In this document: positions 53,956 to 63,670 of the stretch, piece by piece
Layout: every line of letters begins with the position of its first letter
Numbering within the stretch: the first letter of the stretch is position 1
From: Pseudoalteromonas sp. MSK9-3
Lineage (GTDB): Bacteria; Pseudomonadota; Gammaproteobacteria; Enterobacterales; Alteromonadaceae
DNA length: 64,000 nt
Assembly (NCBI RefSeq): GCF_003590335.1
Contig: NZ_MIET01000070.1
Span: 186,001-250,000, forward strand
Direction: 5' to 3'
Notes under the pieces: model-generated
Told to the model about the DNA's origin: nothing
Databases searched by the model: none
What the model saw: only the letters and a program-made list of their open reading frames with translations
Translations under genes and position numbers: made by a program

Positions 53956-55158
53956 ATGTCTAATATACCGTCTTTACTGCCTGTTACCGTGCTTTCTGGC
54001 TTTTTAGGTGCAGGTAAAACTACCGTTCTCAATCATATTCTAAGCAATCGAGAAGGCCTCAAAGTGGCTGTTATTGTTAATGATATGAGCGAAGTTAATA
54101 TTGATGCAGCAACAGTGCAAAATGAAATAAGCTTAAATAGGGCAGAAGAAAAGCTGGTTGAAATGAGTAATGGCTGTATTTGTTGCACGCTCAGGGAAGA
54201 TTTGCTTGAAGAGATCACCCGTTTGGCTAAAGAAGGTAAATATGACTATTTGGTCATTGAATCTACCGGTATTTCAGAGCCTTTACCGGTGGCTGAAACA
54301 TTCACGTTTGCAGATGAAAATGGCATTAGTTTGTCGGATGTTGCCCAGTTAGATACCATGGTCACTGTGGTCGATGCGCTTAACTTTTTAAAAGATTACG
54401 ATGAAGCGAGGTCTTTACATGAAGTGGGCGAAAGTTTAGGTGAAGAAGACGAGCGCAGTGTTGCCGACTTATTGGTTGAGCAGGTGGAGTTCGCTAATAT
54501 CTTATTAATTAGTAAAACCGATTTGATTTCAGACACTGAACTTAAGCGTCTTAAAAGTATATTAAAAACACTTAATACTGATGCTGAACAAATTGCTATT
54601 TCAAACGGTAATGTGCCGTTAAAACAAGTATTAGCGACCGGTAAATTCAGTTTTGAAAAGGCAAGTGTTGCAGCAGGTTGGTTAAAAGAAATGCGGGGTG
54701 AGCATTTACCTGAAACAGAAGAGTTTGGTATTAGCAGTTTTGTGTTTGAAGCGAGGCGTCCATTTTATCCAGAAAAGTTTTATAACTTTTTACACAGTAA
54801 AGAGATCGCGGGTAAGTTGATCCGCTCAAAAGGCTTTTTTTGGTTGGCAACAAGGCCGCAATTTGCGGGTAGTTGGAGCCAAGCGGGCGGTATGGCACGA
54901 TATGGTGCCGCGGGATTATTTTGGAAAGCAGTACCAGAGCAAGATTGGCCCACAGATCCTGACTATCGCCAAGCAATAGAAGCGCAATGGGTTGAACCGT
55001 TTGGCGATATGCGCCAAGAGCTGGTTTTTATTGGCCAAGGGTTAGATAAAACAAATATTATCAATCGGTTAAACGCGTGTTTGTTAGAAGAAGATGAATT
55101 GCTACAAGGTGCATCATCGTGGGCAAAACTCCCGGATCCATTTCCATCGTGGGAATGA
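53956..55158 (+). CDS. zigA: COG0523 (G3E) GTPase, ZigA/YciC-type zinc metallochaperone
   Basis: A 400-residue protein. Walker A GFLGAGKTTVLNH (about 11-23), the metal-binding CxCC as GCICC (about 75-79), a Walker B region LVIESTGISEP, the guanine motif SKTDL, and a CobW C-terminal domain ending with VFIGQGLDK. In YciC/ZigA relatives this protein supplies zinc to client enzymes under zinc limitation. The Zur-like box upstream agrees. I use the ATG at 53956; an upstream in-frame TTG at 53872 would put the box at the translation start. It has repeat clusters G and H on both sides. Confidence 0.9.
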   Translation: MSNIPSLLPVTVLSGFLGAGKTTVLNHILSNREGLKVAVIVNDMSEVNIDAATVQNEISLNRAEEKLVEMSNGCICCTLREDLLEEITRLAKEGKYDYLVIESTGISEPLPVAETFTFADENGISLSDVAQLDTMVTVVDALNFLKDYDEARSLHEVGESLGEEDERSVADLLVEQVEFANILLISKTDLISDTELKRLKSILKTLNTDAEQIAISNGNVPLKQVLATGKFSFEKASVAAGWLKEMRGEHLPETEEFGISSFVFEARRPFYPEKFYNFLHSKEIAGKLIRSKGFFWLATRPQFAGSWSQAGGMARYGAAGLFWKAVPEQDWPTDPDYRQAIEAQWVEPFGDMRQELVFIGQGLDKTNIINRLNACLLEEDELLQGASSWAKLPDPFPSWE

Positions 55159-55249
55159 TGCGTTTGAAGGGATCAGTTTTTTGTGGGATTTTCCCCTCTG
55201 AATTTATTGAGTAATTTGAATTCAGTGAGTAATTAGTAAGGAGAGTTGC

Positions 55250-56015
55250 TTAGCATGGACCCTGACCTGCGTCAGGGAGACGATTACTCTTTTTTTGTGT
55301 GTTATGAATTGATATGCACTCCCTTCGTCTCCCTGAATTTATTTCAGGGTCTATTATTTGTACACCAAGTGAGATTGCACGGGTTATTCAACATGGATCC
55401 AGACCTGCGTCAGGAAGACGAATAGTTTCAAACTAAGATTGCGAGCAGACTCCATTGGCCTCCCCAAGCAAGACAGAACTCACCTTTCGTCACCCTGAAT
55501 TTATTTCAGGGTCTATTTCTCGTGTACCAAGTGTTAGTGCAGGGGTTATTTAACATGGATCCTGACCTACGTCAGGAAGACGAAAACCCCAAAATCAAGA
55601 AGGCGAATACACTCCATTGGCCTTCCCAAGCAAGACAAGGCACTCTCTTCGTCTCCCTGAATTTATTTCAGGGTCTAGTCTTTACGAGATACTTTCATGT
55701 GCACTAAGTGAAGTGCGGGGGTTATTCAGCATGGATCCTGACCTGCGTCAGGAAGACGGATATTTCCAAACTGAGATAGCGAATACACTCCATTGGCCTC
55801 CCCAGCAAGACAATATACTCCCTTCGTCACCCTGAATTCATTTCAGGGTCTATTTCTTGTGTACCAAGTGTGAGTGCAGGGGCTATTCAACATGGATCCT
55901 GACCTGCGTCAGGAAGACTAATGGGGGTTAATTGATTACAAGGAGGCATTTCGTAGCGGCGCAAATTTTAGCACATGAGTCATATACTTATCTGTCATCC
56001 TAAATTCATTTCAGG
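55250..56015. repeat. Palindromic repeat cluster H, alternating tandem
   Basis: About ten palindromes alternate regularly: GGATCCTGACCTGCGTCAGG-type (55255, 55393, 55557, 55733 and 55893 approx.) and CCCTGAATTTATTTCAGGG-type (55327, 55492, 55655, 55828 and 56000 approx.). The unit of about 165 bp carries the linkers AACTGAGATAGCGAATACAC and ACTCCATTGGCC. The 970-bp gap between genes is nearly all repeat. Confidence 0.9.
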
Positions 56016-56127
56016 GTCTGAGGTTTCGCCGTTAACGTTGTGTTGTAAAGTTATAAGACTAAAGTCGGTATCCGATTTTTTACGACCTCTATACAATGGT
56101 TTAATTGTACATTTTTTAGGGAAAGTT

Positions 56128-57276
56128 ATGTTTGGAAATTACGTTTCAGGTGCTTTAATAGCAGTGATGTGGGTGATCAGTCCTTTATCAGTAGCTTCAG
56201 CAAGCTTGCAAGAGGTGGCGAATGAGTTTGCTGCAAACGTGGCGCAGCACCAATATGTGGCGTTAGGTGAACAAAGCCATGGCGCAGCGAATGTGTATAA
56301 CTTTAAACGAGAAGCGGTTAAAGCATTACATAAAAACCATAATTTTAATGTACTTGCACTTGAAAGCGGTTTGTATGATGTTGACTGGTTGTATCGAGAG
56401 TTTGTAAAAAACGGTGCGTCAATTGAGCAAAGTGCGCCGGGTAATATATTTTACATGTATGCAAATAGTGCTGAGCTTAAGCCGCTATTTAAATATATTG
56501 AGCAATCACACAGTACTGATCGGCCGCTAAAATTGGTTGGGTTTGACTCGCAACTAACCGGCGGTATTTCTAAACAATTTTTGGTTAAAGAGCTAGGCAG
56601 CCTATTGCCTCCTTTTAATGCGCAGTTTAGTAAAACGCAGTGGCAAGAGGTCGCGGCTGTTTTACAAAGCGTGATTGAAATCAATAGCACCAAACCAAAA
56701 AATACCGATGTTTTTTTTGAGTTGTTTGCACAGCTTGAGGCACACGCATTGGGCATGACAACTCGGCCTGCTTTTTGGCAGCGTATTCTAGTGGGCTTAA
56801 AAGCGCAGGCAAAAAGGCAATGGCAACTTAGTGACATGAGAAGTCATGAAATGGGCAATAACTTAGTGTGGCAAGCCAAGCTGCACAAAGGGCAAAAAAT
56901 GATAATTTGGGCACATATTTATCACCTACAAAAAGAACGTGTAGACGGGGCCCAAAACGCTGGACAAGTGATGTTTGCGCAATACCCTAGTGCCTATCAT
57001 GTAACACACTTTACCGGCGGAAAGGGCCAGTTCGTCGACTTTGTAAGCATGAAAACGCGCTCTGTATCGGCTTTGGCAAAGAATAGTGTAGAGTTAGCCG
57101 CGAACAAATTAGACTGTGACATATGTGTGCTAGACGTCCGTACGCTATTGCGTAAAGCGCCTAGTAGTGAAGTGTTACTGGTTGATTATGAAACATCAGT
57201 ACCGCTAAAAGACATCGCACACAAGTGGGATTCATTAGTGCACTTTGCCCATGTTACGCCATCAAAGCAGCAGTAA
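56128..57276 (+). CDS. Exported erythromycin esterase-family protein
   Basis: A 382-residue protein from the ATG at 56128, which has TTAGGGAAA upstream and begins a clear signal peptide (NYVSGALIAVMWVISPLSVASA); a frame opening at 55975 lies inside repeat DNA. The family signature ALGEQSHGAANVYNFKREAVKAL gives the conserved Glu/His pair, then VLALESGLYDV and later MIIWAHIYHLQK. Known members are esterases (Ere) or unassigned hydrolases; the true substrate here is not known, and macrolide resistance should not be assumed. It stands alone between clusters H and I. Confidence 0.85.
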   Translation: MFGNYVSGALIAVMWVISPLSVASASLQEVANEFAANVAQHQYVALGEQSHGAANVYNFKREAVKALHKNHNFNVLALESGLYDVDWLYREFVKNGASIEQSAPGNIFYMYANSAELKPLFKYIEQSHSTDRPLKLVGFDSQLTGGISKQFLVKELGSLLPPFNAQFSKTQWQEVAAVLQSVIEINSTKPKNTDVFFELFAQLEAHALGMTTRPAFWQRILVGLKAQAKRQWQLSDMRSHEMGNNLVWQAKLHKGQKMIIWAHIYHLQKERVDGAQNAGQVMFAQYPSAYHVTHFTGGKGQFVDFVSMKTRSVSALAKNSVELAANKLDCDICVLDVRTLLRKAPSSEVLLVDYETSVPLKDIAHKWDSLVHFAHVTPSKQQ

Positions 57277-57319
57277 ATTTGCGGAGTTTGATATTGAAAA
57301 TAGGGGGGATGGTGTTTAA

Positions 57320-57675
57320 CTCGTCTCCCTGAATTCATTTCAGGGTCCACTTTGTGTGATGTACGGAAATAGAGGTAGTTGCTCAACATGGATCCTGACC
57401 TGCGTCAGGAAGACGGATATTTCCAAACTGAGATGACGAATACACTCCATTACTCTCCCCAAGCAAGACAATATACTCCCTTCGTCTCCCTGAATTTATT
57501 TCAGGGTCTATTTCTCGTGTACCAAGTGTGAGTACAGGGGCTATTCAACATGGATCCTGACCTGCGTCAGGAAGACGAAAACCTCCAAATAAAGATGATG
57601 ACAACACTCCGTTGTCCTCCCCTAGCAAGAGCTTAACACGCTATTCGTCGCCCTGAATTTATTTCAGGGTCCATA
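57320..57675. repeat. Palindromic repeat cluster I
   Basis: Three CCCTGAATTTATTTCAGGG-type and two GGATCCTGACCTGCGTCAGG-type copies in alternation, with the same linkers as cluster H. The 57676-57909 stretch after it is AT-rich and must carry the promoter of the next peptide gene. Confidence 0.88.
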
Positions 57676-57909
57676 TATGTCAGGGTTCAGTCTGTATGGA
57701 TACATGTGTAAATTAAACTATATGGGGTGATTTATTGCTTGGTAAATAAGCAATAAAGCGGCTTTATTTTAAGTTGATTGACAAAGTATTTCATATATTT
57801 ACTTAGAGTATACTTTATTAATAAATTTATTAATTAGTAGACACGCCAGATTTTACTGTGTACTTTGTGAACTCATGTGAAGAATAATTAAACAAAGGAG
57901 TGCATGTAA

Positions 57910-58086
57910 ATGAAATTACTACTAAATAAAAAGTCACTAAAAACACTGAATAATAAAGATTTGCCATTGTCACTAACTGCTGCGGCAGCTGGTGGTGCGG
58001 AAGATGTTAACTTTACGCTTTACGCAGGATGCAATACTCAGCCGTCAAACCCACGTATTTGTGGTGGTACAGGCCGTACTAAGTAA
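57910..58086 (+). CDS. Short leader-type peptide precursor (putative RiPP or bacteriocin), copy 3
   Basis: A 58-residue peptide starting MKLLLNKKSLKTLNNKDLP and reaching a double-glycine site TAAAAGG at residues 23-29. The 29-residue core has two cysteines (core positions 12 and 22), with TLYAGCNTQ and NPRICGG. Its length and the placing of a -IC motif resemble the core of the 30.7-kb peptide, while the leader matches all three. AAAGGAG lies nine bases before the ATG. A perfect terminator follows ten bases after the stop. No processing enzymes are adjacent. Confidence 0.65.
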   Translation: MKLLLNKKSLKTLNNKDLPLSLTAAAAGGAEDVNFTLYAGCNTQPSNPRICGGTGRTK

Positions 58087-58095
58087 CGCGTTAGT

Positions 58096-58140
58096 GTGGT
58101 CAATACATTATTAGTTAATGTATTGACCACGTTTATTTTT
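58096..58140 (+). terminator. Intrinsic terminator after the 57.9-kb peptide gene
   Basis: GTGGTCAATACATTA, loop TTAGT, TAATGTATTGACCAC, then GTTTATTTTT: a perfect 15-bp stem, unusually strong for so short a transcript. Confidence 0.95.
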
Positions 58141-58264
58141 ATTATAGAACTAGTTATTTAAGTGTTACGGTTTATCGATTTTGTTGTTTACCTTCCTTGT
58201 CACTGTTAATAGTGCTTATTAAACATTCCCTGTATTTGAATTAATGCTCCCTCTGAAAATAATA

Positions 58265-59818
58265 TCACCAACAACCGTTGGCACAGTTAACGTTATGGTG
58301 GTTGTGGATCTGCGATCTATGCCCTGTGTGCACATTAACGGTTACCCCATTGTAAGTGAGGGTAGCCCATGCTGTTGTGCCGTTGTTCATCCACCAAGTA
58401 CTTTGGCTGTCTCCTGCGTAACTAAAGCTATTTGCAGGCAATGATTTAGTCGCGATTTTTTGACTGCTAATATAAAAGTTAACTACTGTGCCAGCGGGTG
58501 CATTAGGAAAGTGGCCTTTGATCCCTCTAATGCGTTGACCGTCACAACAGCCATCGGAGCCTTCCCAGTTTACACTGCCATTTTTAGCTGCGTTTTGAAG
58601 TTGGACCGCAGGGTCGGTATCATTTTCAATAATCGTGGCTGTTTCACTATCTGAGCCTGCCCCGTTATTTGACGCGTTGATATGAACAGTAAATTGTTTA
58701 TTTCCTTGAAAAACGGAGTTATCGACAGTGGGTATTGATATTGTATAGCTAGTACTGCCGGCTGGAATAGTAACAGTCTGATCTGTATAGCTATAGTCAC
58801 TGCTCGTGGCGGTGCCTGGTGTGGTTGATACATCGACCGTTACATCGGTGCTGTATGAGTTACTAAGTTCTATGTTAAAGCTGAGCGTTGAGCCTTCGTG
58901 TGCAGATGCAGTCACAGGTGTGAGCGACACGGTTGGCTTAGTCACTAATTGACATAAAGGGACCTCTGGGCACGCATAGCCATTGCTATTGTCGACCGCC
59001 AAATCATTTATTTGAGTAGGTATTGTTGCCATAAGGCATGCAGCCCCTGTAGTGGGGATAACGTGATAAAGCTCAGACATGTTATGGCTGCCATAATCAT
59101 TACTTTTATCACGGCTGATGATGAGCTCACCCACACCATTAAATACTGCACCTGTGACTGTTGATAAGTTATGATCAGCAAGTTTAGCCACGGCTAAAGT
59201 GGCAATATTAACGGTAAATATTGCAGAATTAGAGATCAAATATAATTGCCCGTTCTTGAATGCCAAGTCACCACGCCACATTTCGGGGTTGCTCGAATAC
59301 CCAGACATACTGCCTAATAGTGTTGTTGCACCAGTGGCAGGCTCAATTGAATAGAGTTTATTAAAGTAAGCGCCATACAACAGTTGTGAGGTGCTGTCGT
59401 ATGCAAGTCGGTACATCGGCTTACTATTGGCTAATGTAATGTGCTCCTTGGTGCTCATATCTACATAAGCAACTTTCGTGTATTTTTGTTTTTGTGCAGA
59501 GATAGGCAGCGATTTTAGCTCAGTGCTATTTAAGTCAACACCCGACACATCGAGTTTATATTCTGACGCTCTTGGTGCACTGATATAATACAAACGATTT
59601 AAGTCTGATGCGTATGCCATTGCTGCTGAACTAAACTTAGCCTTTGAATGAACAAATGCGTCACCGCTATACTCATTGACCGCAACTACTAACCCAACTT
59701 CACCTCTGCCTGCGTTGATACTAAAAAGCTGACCTGTGCAGTTATTTGCTTGAATGTTAGCTGTGAATAGACAGCTAGTGAGTACCATAGAATTGATTAT
59801 TTTTTTGATAGTGAACAT
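58265..59818 (-). CDS. Exported Calx-beta domain protein with Cys-rich tail
   Basis: A 517-residue protein with signal peptide (about 1-25, CLFTANIQA). Residues about 26-290 look like a repeat-strand propeller or DUF6923-like region (LYYISAPRASEYKL, LYGAYFNKLYSI). Then one Calx-beta domain (about 297-405, AHEGSTLSFNIELS, DYSYTDQTVTIPAGS, ENDTDP) and a C-terminal domain (about 415-517) with GSDGCCDGQRIRG, HTGHRSQIHNHHN and a terminal CANGCW. The paired cysteines suggest disulfides or metal binding. The role is not known, perhaps adhesion. It is divergent from nothing nearby; a 330-bp AT-rich spacer (59819-60147) lies upstream. Confidence 0.7.
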   Translation of the reverse strand: MFTIKKIINSMVLTSCLFTANIQANNCTGQLFSINAGRGEVGLVVAVNEYSGDAFVHSKAKFSSAAMAYASDLNRLYYISAPRASEYKLDVSGVDLNSTELKSLPISAQKQKYTKVAYVDMSTKEHITLANSKPMYRLAYDSTSQLLYGAYFNKLYSIEPATGATTLLGSMSGYSSNPEMWRGDLAFKNGQLYLISNSAIFTVNIATLAVAKLADHNLSTVTGAVFNGVGELIISRDKSNDYGSHNMSELYHVIPTTGAACLMATIPTQINDLAVDNSNGYACPEVPLCQLVTKPTVSLTPVTASAHEGSTLSFNIELSNSYSTDVTVDVSTTPGTATSSDYSYTDQTVTIPAGSTSYTISIPTVDNSVFQGNKQFTVHINASNNGAGSDSETATIIENDTDPAVQLQNAAKNGSVNWEGSDGCCDGQRIRGIKGHFPNAPAGTVVNFYISSQKIATKSLPANSFSYAGDSQSTWWMNNGTTAWATLTYNGVTVNVHTGHRSQIHNHHNVNCANGCW

Positions 59819-60147
59819 AAGATTAGCCCCAGGGTTTTGTTTGGCGTATGGGCATTTCCTTGCACGTCAAAATAGGTATTTTATCATCTTTTATAATTTC
59901 ATTATGCGCTTAGAGATTTATCTTGCAACATAAAAATCACATTAAATAGTATTTTGGTATTGGTTTTTGTTTTGTTCTATGATTTTTAACGAATTATTTT
60001 ATTGCGCGTTATAAAGGAGCTAATAAAATCGTAAAGGGGCTTTACACCGTATTTTTGTCTCTCTAATAAGAGTAAGTAATCCCCATTTTTGCTTTAAGTT
60101 GGGAAAGTAAATATCATTTACCTCTTTTCTAGATGACAAATACGTTT

Positions 60148-61215
60148 AACTAGTCTCCCTGAATTCATTTCAGGGTCCACTTTGGGTGATGTACTGAGAT
60201 AGAGGTAGTTGCTCAATATGGATCCTGACCTTCGTCAGGAAGACGAATAAACTCAAATCAAGTAGATGAATACGCATTATTCGCTGCTCTAAGAAGCCGA
60301 ATACATTTAAACCAAACAGGCGAGTACATTCACACCTAACACACGAGTACACGCCTTTCGTCCCCCTGAATTCATTTCAGGGCCCACTTTGTATGATGTA
60401 CTGAGATAGAGGTAGTTACTTAACATGGATCCTGACCTACGTCAGGAAGACGAATAAGCTCAAATCAAGTAGATGAATACGCATTATTCGCTTCTCTCAG
60501 AAGCCGAATACATTTAAACCAAACAGGCGAGTACATTCACACCCAATACACGAGTACACGCCATTCGTCTCCCTGAATTAATTTCAGGGTCCACTTTGTA
60601 TGATGCACTGAGATAGAGGTAGTTGCTCAATATGGATCCTGACCTTCGTCAGGAAGACGAATAAACTCAAATCAAGTAGATGAATACGCATTATTCGCTG
60701 CTCTAAGAAGCTGAATACATTTAAACCAAACAGGCGAGTACATTCACACCCAATACACGATTACACACCATTCGTCGCCCTGAATTCATTTCAGGGCCCA
60801 CTTTGTATGATGTACTGAGATAGAGGTAGTTACTTAACATGGATCCTGACCTTCGTCAGGAAGACGAATAAACTAAAATCAAGCAGACGAATACACGCCA
60901 TTCGTCGCCCTGAATTTATTTCAGGGTCCACTTTATATGATGTACGAAGTAGAGGTAGTTACTCAACATGGATCCTGACCTTCGTCAGGAAGACGAATAA
61001 GCTCATGTCAAACAGATGAATACAGTCAAACCAAACAGACAAGAAAACACCATTCGTCTCCCTGAATTCATTTCAGGGCCCACTTTGTATGATGTACGGA
61101 AATTGGAGAAGTTGTTCAATATGGATCCTGACCTGCGTCAGGAAGACGAATACACTCAAACAGGCGAGTACACGCCAATCGTCGCCCTGAATTCATTTCA
61201 GGGTCCATCAAGGCT
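60148..61215. repeat. Palindromic tandem array, cluster J (period about 207 bp, then shorter)
   Basis: CCCTGAATTCATTTCAGGG-type copies at about 60157, 60366, 60571, 60778, 60907, 61060 and 61185 alternate with GGATCCTGACCTTCGTCAGG-type copies. The first three long units share a 20-base linker start (ACTTTGTATGATGTACTGAG) and a second linker with CCAAACAGGCGAGTACATTC. The period drops to about 130-150 and then 125 bp towards the right end, as though units lost the long linker. Confidence 0.9.
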
Positions 61216-61252
61216 TTCAAATAAAACAGACGTATGTTGATAATAGGGGGAG

Positions 61253-61975
61253 TTAGTGTTCATGAAGGGTATGGAGTGACTTTTTGTACTCTTCGAGGTG
61301 TAATAGCTGTCGTTCTAACATTTTAGTGGGGGCTTGTGTGTGGGCTTTTTTTAGCCAATATGTGGCTTTTTTTAGATCTTTGCTAAATGGAATAAAAGTG
61401 GTGTTGTATTTTAATGCAGGGTTGTAAAGCTGCCCAAGGAGTAACTTAGCAGGCCAATACTTATCGTCTGCTGCGAGCTTTAAGTAATGCAGTGCTTGTA
61501 TAGGGTTAGCATTATCAACGTGATAAAGGCCCGCATTAAAATAATTGTAGCGAGAGGTCCCATTAGCACTACTTTGTAGCTGTATGATTTCTTCATTAGA
61601 AAGCGTTACAAGTAACCTTTTTAATTGAGTTCTTATAAAGTTAACAGAAATATTCTCTGGGTACTCTAAACCTTGGTTGTAATAAGATATAGCATGTTTA
61701 CGCAGTGATGCGTTTGCTTGGTCTGATTTATAACGCAGATGATAAACCGTCGCAATGCGAATATTTGCAATACCAGGCTCGTAGTGTGCAATTTTTTTAA
61801 AGCATGCAATGGCCTTTTTATCCTCTTTATTGCCAAAATACTTCATACCTCGGCGCAAATAGGGTGACCAAATAGCATCATCATTTAACTGTTCTTGCTT
61901 ATATGATAAGCCTTCACAGGCATAAGCTGACGCAGAACTCAAAATTACGACGAAAAGTAAGAGTGTAAGGCGCAC
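61253..61975 (-). CDS. Exported TPR/Sel1-like repeat protein
   Basis: A protein of 240 residues from the GTG at 61975, which has AGGA eight bases upstream and directly starts a signal peptide (RLTLLLFVVILSSASAYA); a TTG at 61981 is an alternative. The rest is helical with repeated A...Y..GL and YLKLAADDKYWPAKLLLGQL-type helices, typical of tetratricopeptide or Sel1-like repeats (about residues 45-225). It is presumably a periplasmic scaffold; partner unknown. It lies beside repeat cluster J. Confidence 0.7.
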   Translation of the reverse strand: MRLTLLLFVVILSSASAYACEGLSYKQEQLNDDAIWSPYLRRGMKYFGNKEDKKAIACFKKIAHYEPGIANIRIATVYHLRYKSDQANASLRKHAISYYNQGLEYPENISVNFIRTQLKRLLVTLSNEEIIQLQSSANGTSRYNYFNAGLYHVDNANPIQALHYLKLAADDKYWPAKLLLGQLYNPALKYNTTFIPFSKDLKKATYWLKKAHTQAPTKMLERQLLHLEEYKKSLHTLHEH

Positions 61976-62108
61976 TTGCAAGTTCCTGTTTTGGGTTTTT
62001 ATATTTATGCAACAATATTAAATAAACAAGCGCTTTGCAATCCACACAATATCTATATTTGTAAATGGGTGTGAAAATAACAGCATAAAAATGTATAAAT
62101 AGAATATT

Positions 62109-63586
62109 CTAATCTGCAACAACGAGGGTTCTATACGTATCGTAAGCGAACTGATCGGTCATGCCGCTTACAAAGTCTTGTAATAGACGGCTTCTGTAAT
62201 AAAATTCAAATATAGGGTGTTGTGTTTGTTCAGGTGTGAGCTGGTTTATTGTTTGCTTATAAACGGCAACAAATTTCGGTGAAATGCGGTTCAAAAGCCG
62301 TGTTTCAATAGGAAATCCTCGGTCTTTGTTAATTATTTGCATAAATTGATGTGCGTCTAACTCTAATAGCCGTCTATATTCATCTAAAATCCCCGAGGTT
62401 ATTTTATAGCCCTGTAGTTCTAATTCTTCGACCTCTTTATGGCAAAAAACATGTTTGAGCGCGACGTTCTTAAGCGTTTGTGTAATGGCATATTGGTAAC
62501 TTTGATCTTCAAGCAATGCACTATTAAAGCTGCCGTGATATACCGCCTCTAAATTGCCAATAAATCGAGTGGCTGCATGTTTAACTAACGTATGAATTAG
62601 CCCAACCCTGAGCCAAATAAAAAACTCATTGTCGAAATTCGCGAGGTTCTCACAAGCGCGCTCGTAGGCATAGGTGCATTTATCGGCAACAAATTGCTTA
62701 TATATTTGCTCCGACGGTGGAAGGGTACTAAGAATGCTCTGATATTCTTCGGCTAATAATACGCTTAATGTATCGACGCTAATAAACCCTTTTTCTACAG
62801 CATCTTCAATGTCTGCAAGGCAATACGCAATGTCGTCGGCCGCTTCCATAATATATGCAGCTGGGTGGCGGTGCCCAACTTTGATATGTAGCGCGTTACA
62901 AAGCTCATTAACAAATTGGTGTTCGCTATAGTAATAGCCTACTTTTTTTGTAAGTAACTGGTTGAGCTTTCTAATGGAGGCTTTGGCTGCGTGGCACAGC
63001 GGGTATATTTTAAAATGCTGGCAGTTTGGCAATAGGTTAAGTTTAGGCTAGATAGGGTGTGGATGATCCGAATAGCCTGAGCGTTACCTTCAAAATTACA
63101 CAAATCAAATAAAAGCTGCATTTTTAGTGGTACGTTTTCATTGTATTTGTGGCTGCTTAATTGAGCCATATCTAAAGAATAAGCGGGATGTTGTGACAAG
63201 TACCGTTTAAACCAATCGTTGATTGCTGCTTCACCAAAATGGCCAAATGCGGGGTTGCCAATGTCGTGCATTAGGCAAGCCATTTCAACCAATGATTCAA
63301 GCGATGTGGCTAAATCATCATATAATTCTGGTGCGAGCTTTTGTTTTTTTAACGCTTTAACAATGGTTTGGGCAATGTATCGGCCATTTTGCTGTACTTC
63401 TAATGAGTGGGTTAATCGCGATCGAACAGCAGCGTTACGCTCAAGAGGGAAGACTTGGGTTTTTTGCTGCAATCGGCGTAGCGCCGCACTGTTAATAATA
63501 CGACCTCGGTCACTTTCAAGGCTACCTTGCACCGATTTTTGTGGATTATGCGGTCTTAATGCGTTGATCTTTTTATTAAAGTCCAT
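62109..63586 (-). CDS. dgt: Deoxyguanosinetriphosphate triphosphohydrolase, split by a frameshift at an A7 run
   Basis: Frame 1 runs 63586-62939 (215 residues: RGRIINSAALRRLQQKTQVF, HSLEVQQ, and the HD motif CLMHDIGNPAFGHFGE). The rest of dGTPase follows in the -1 frame to 62109 (VGYYYSE, IMEAADDIAYCLADIEDAVE). Joined at the A-run, the product would be about 492 residues, near the E. coli Dgt length. The junction reads CAA AAA AAG TAG, and A AAA AAG (62948-62942) is the dnaX-type slippery heptamer; a -1 slip gives LQKKVGYYYSE, matching the family. Options are programmed frameshift, transcript slippage, a true 1-base deletion or a sequencing error. Dgt cuts dGTP to deoxyguanosine and triphosphate. 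Confidence 0.85.
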
Positions 63587-63670
63587 TTTTAGCTCGAATA
63601 TTAATCATAAAATCATTGTATTGAGTCCTTTATAAAATGTAAATTTTTTGACCATTTTATTGAGTGAACT

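Noticed and set aside
56128..57276. Macrolide resistance gene (ere)
   Set aside because: Family membership is clear, but most members of this family are not shown to act on macrolides and the protein has a signal peptide; resistance cannot be claimed from sequence.
35081..61215. Many short frames reading MDPDLRQ.D or similar
   Set aside because: They are translations of the palindromic repeats in one frame (ATGGACCCTGACCTGCGTC), recur wherever the repeat occurs and have no independent start signals.
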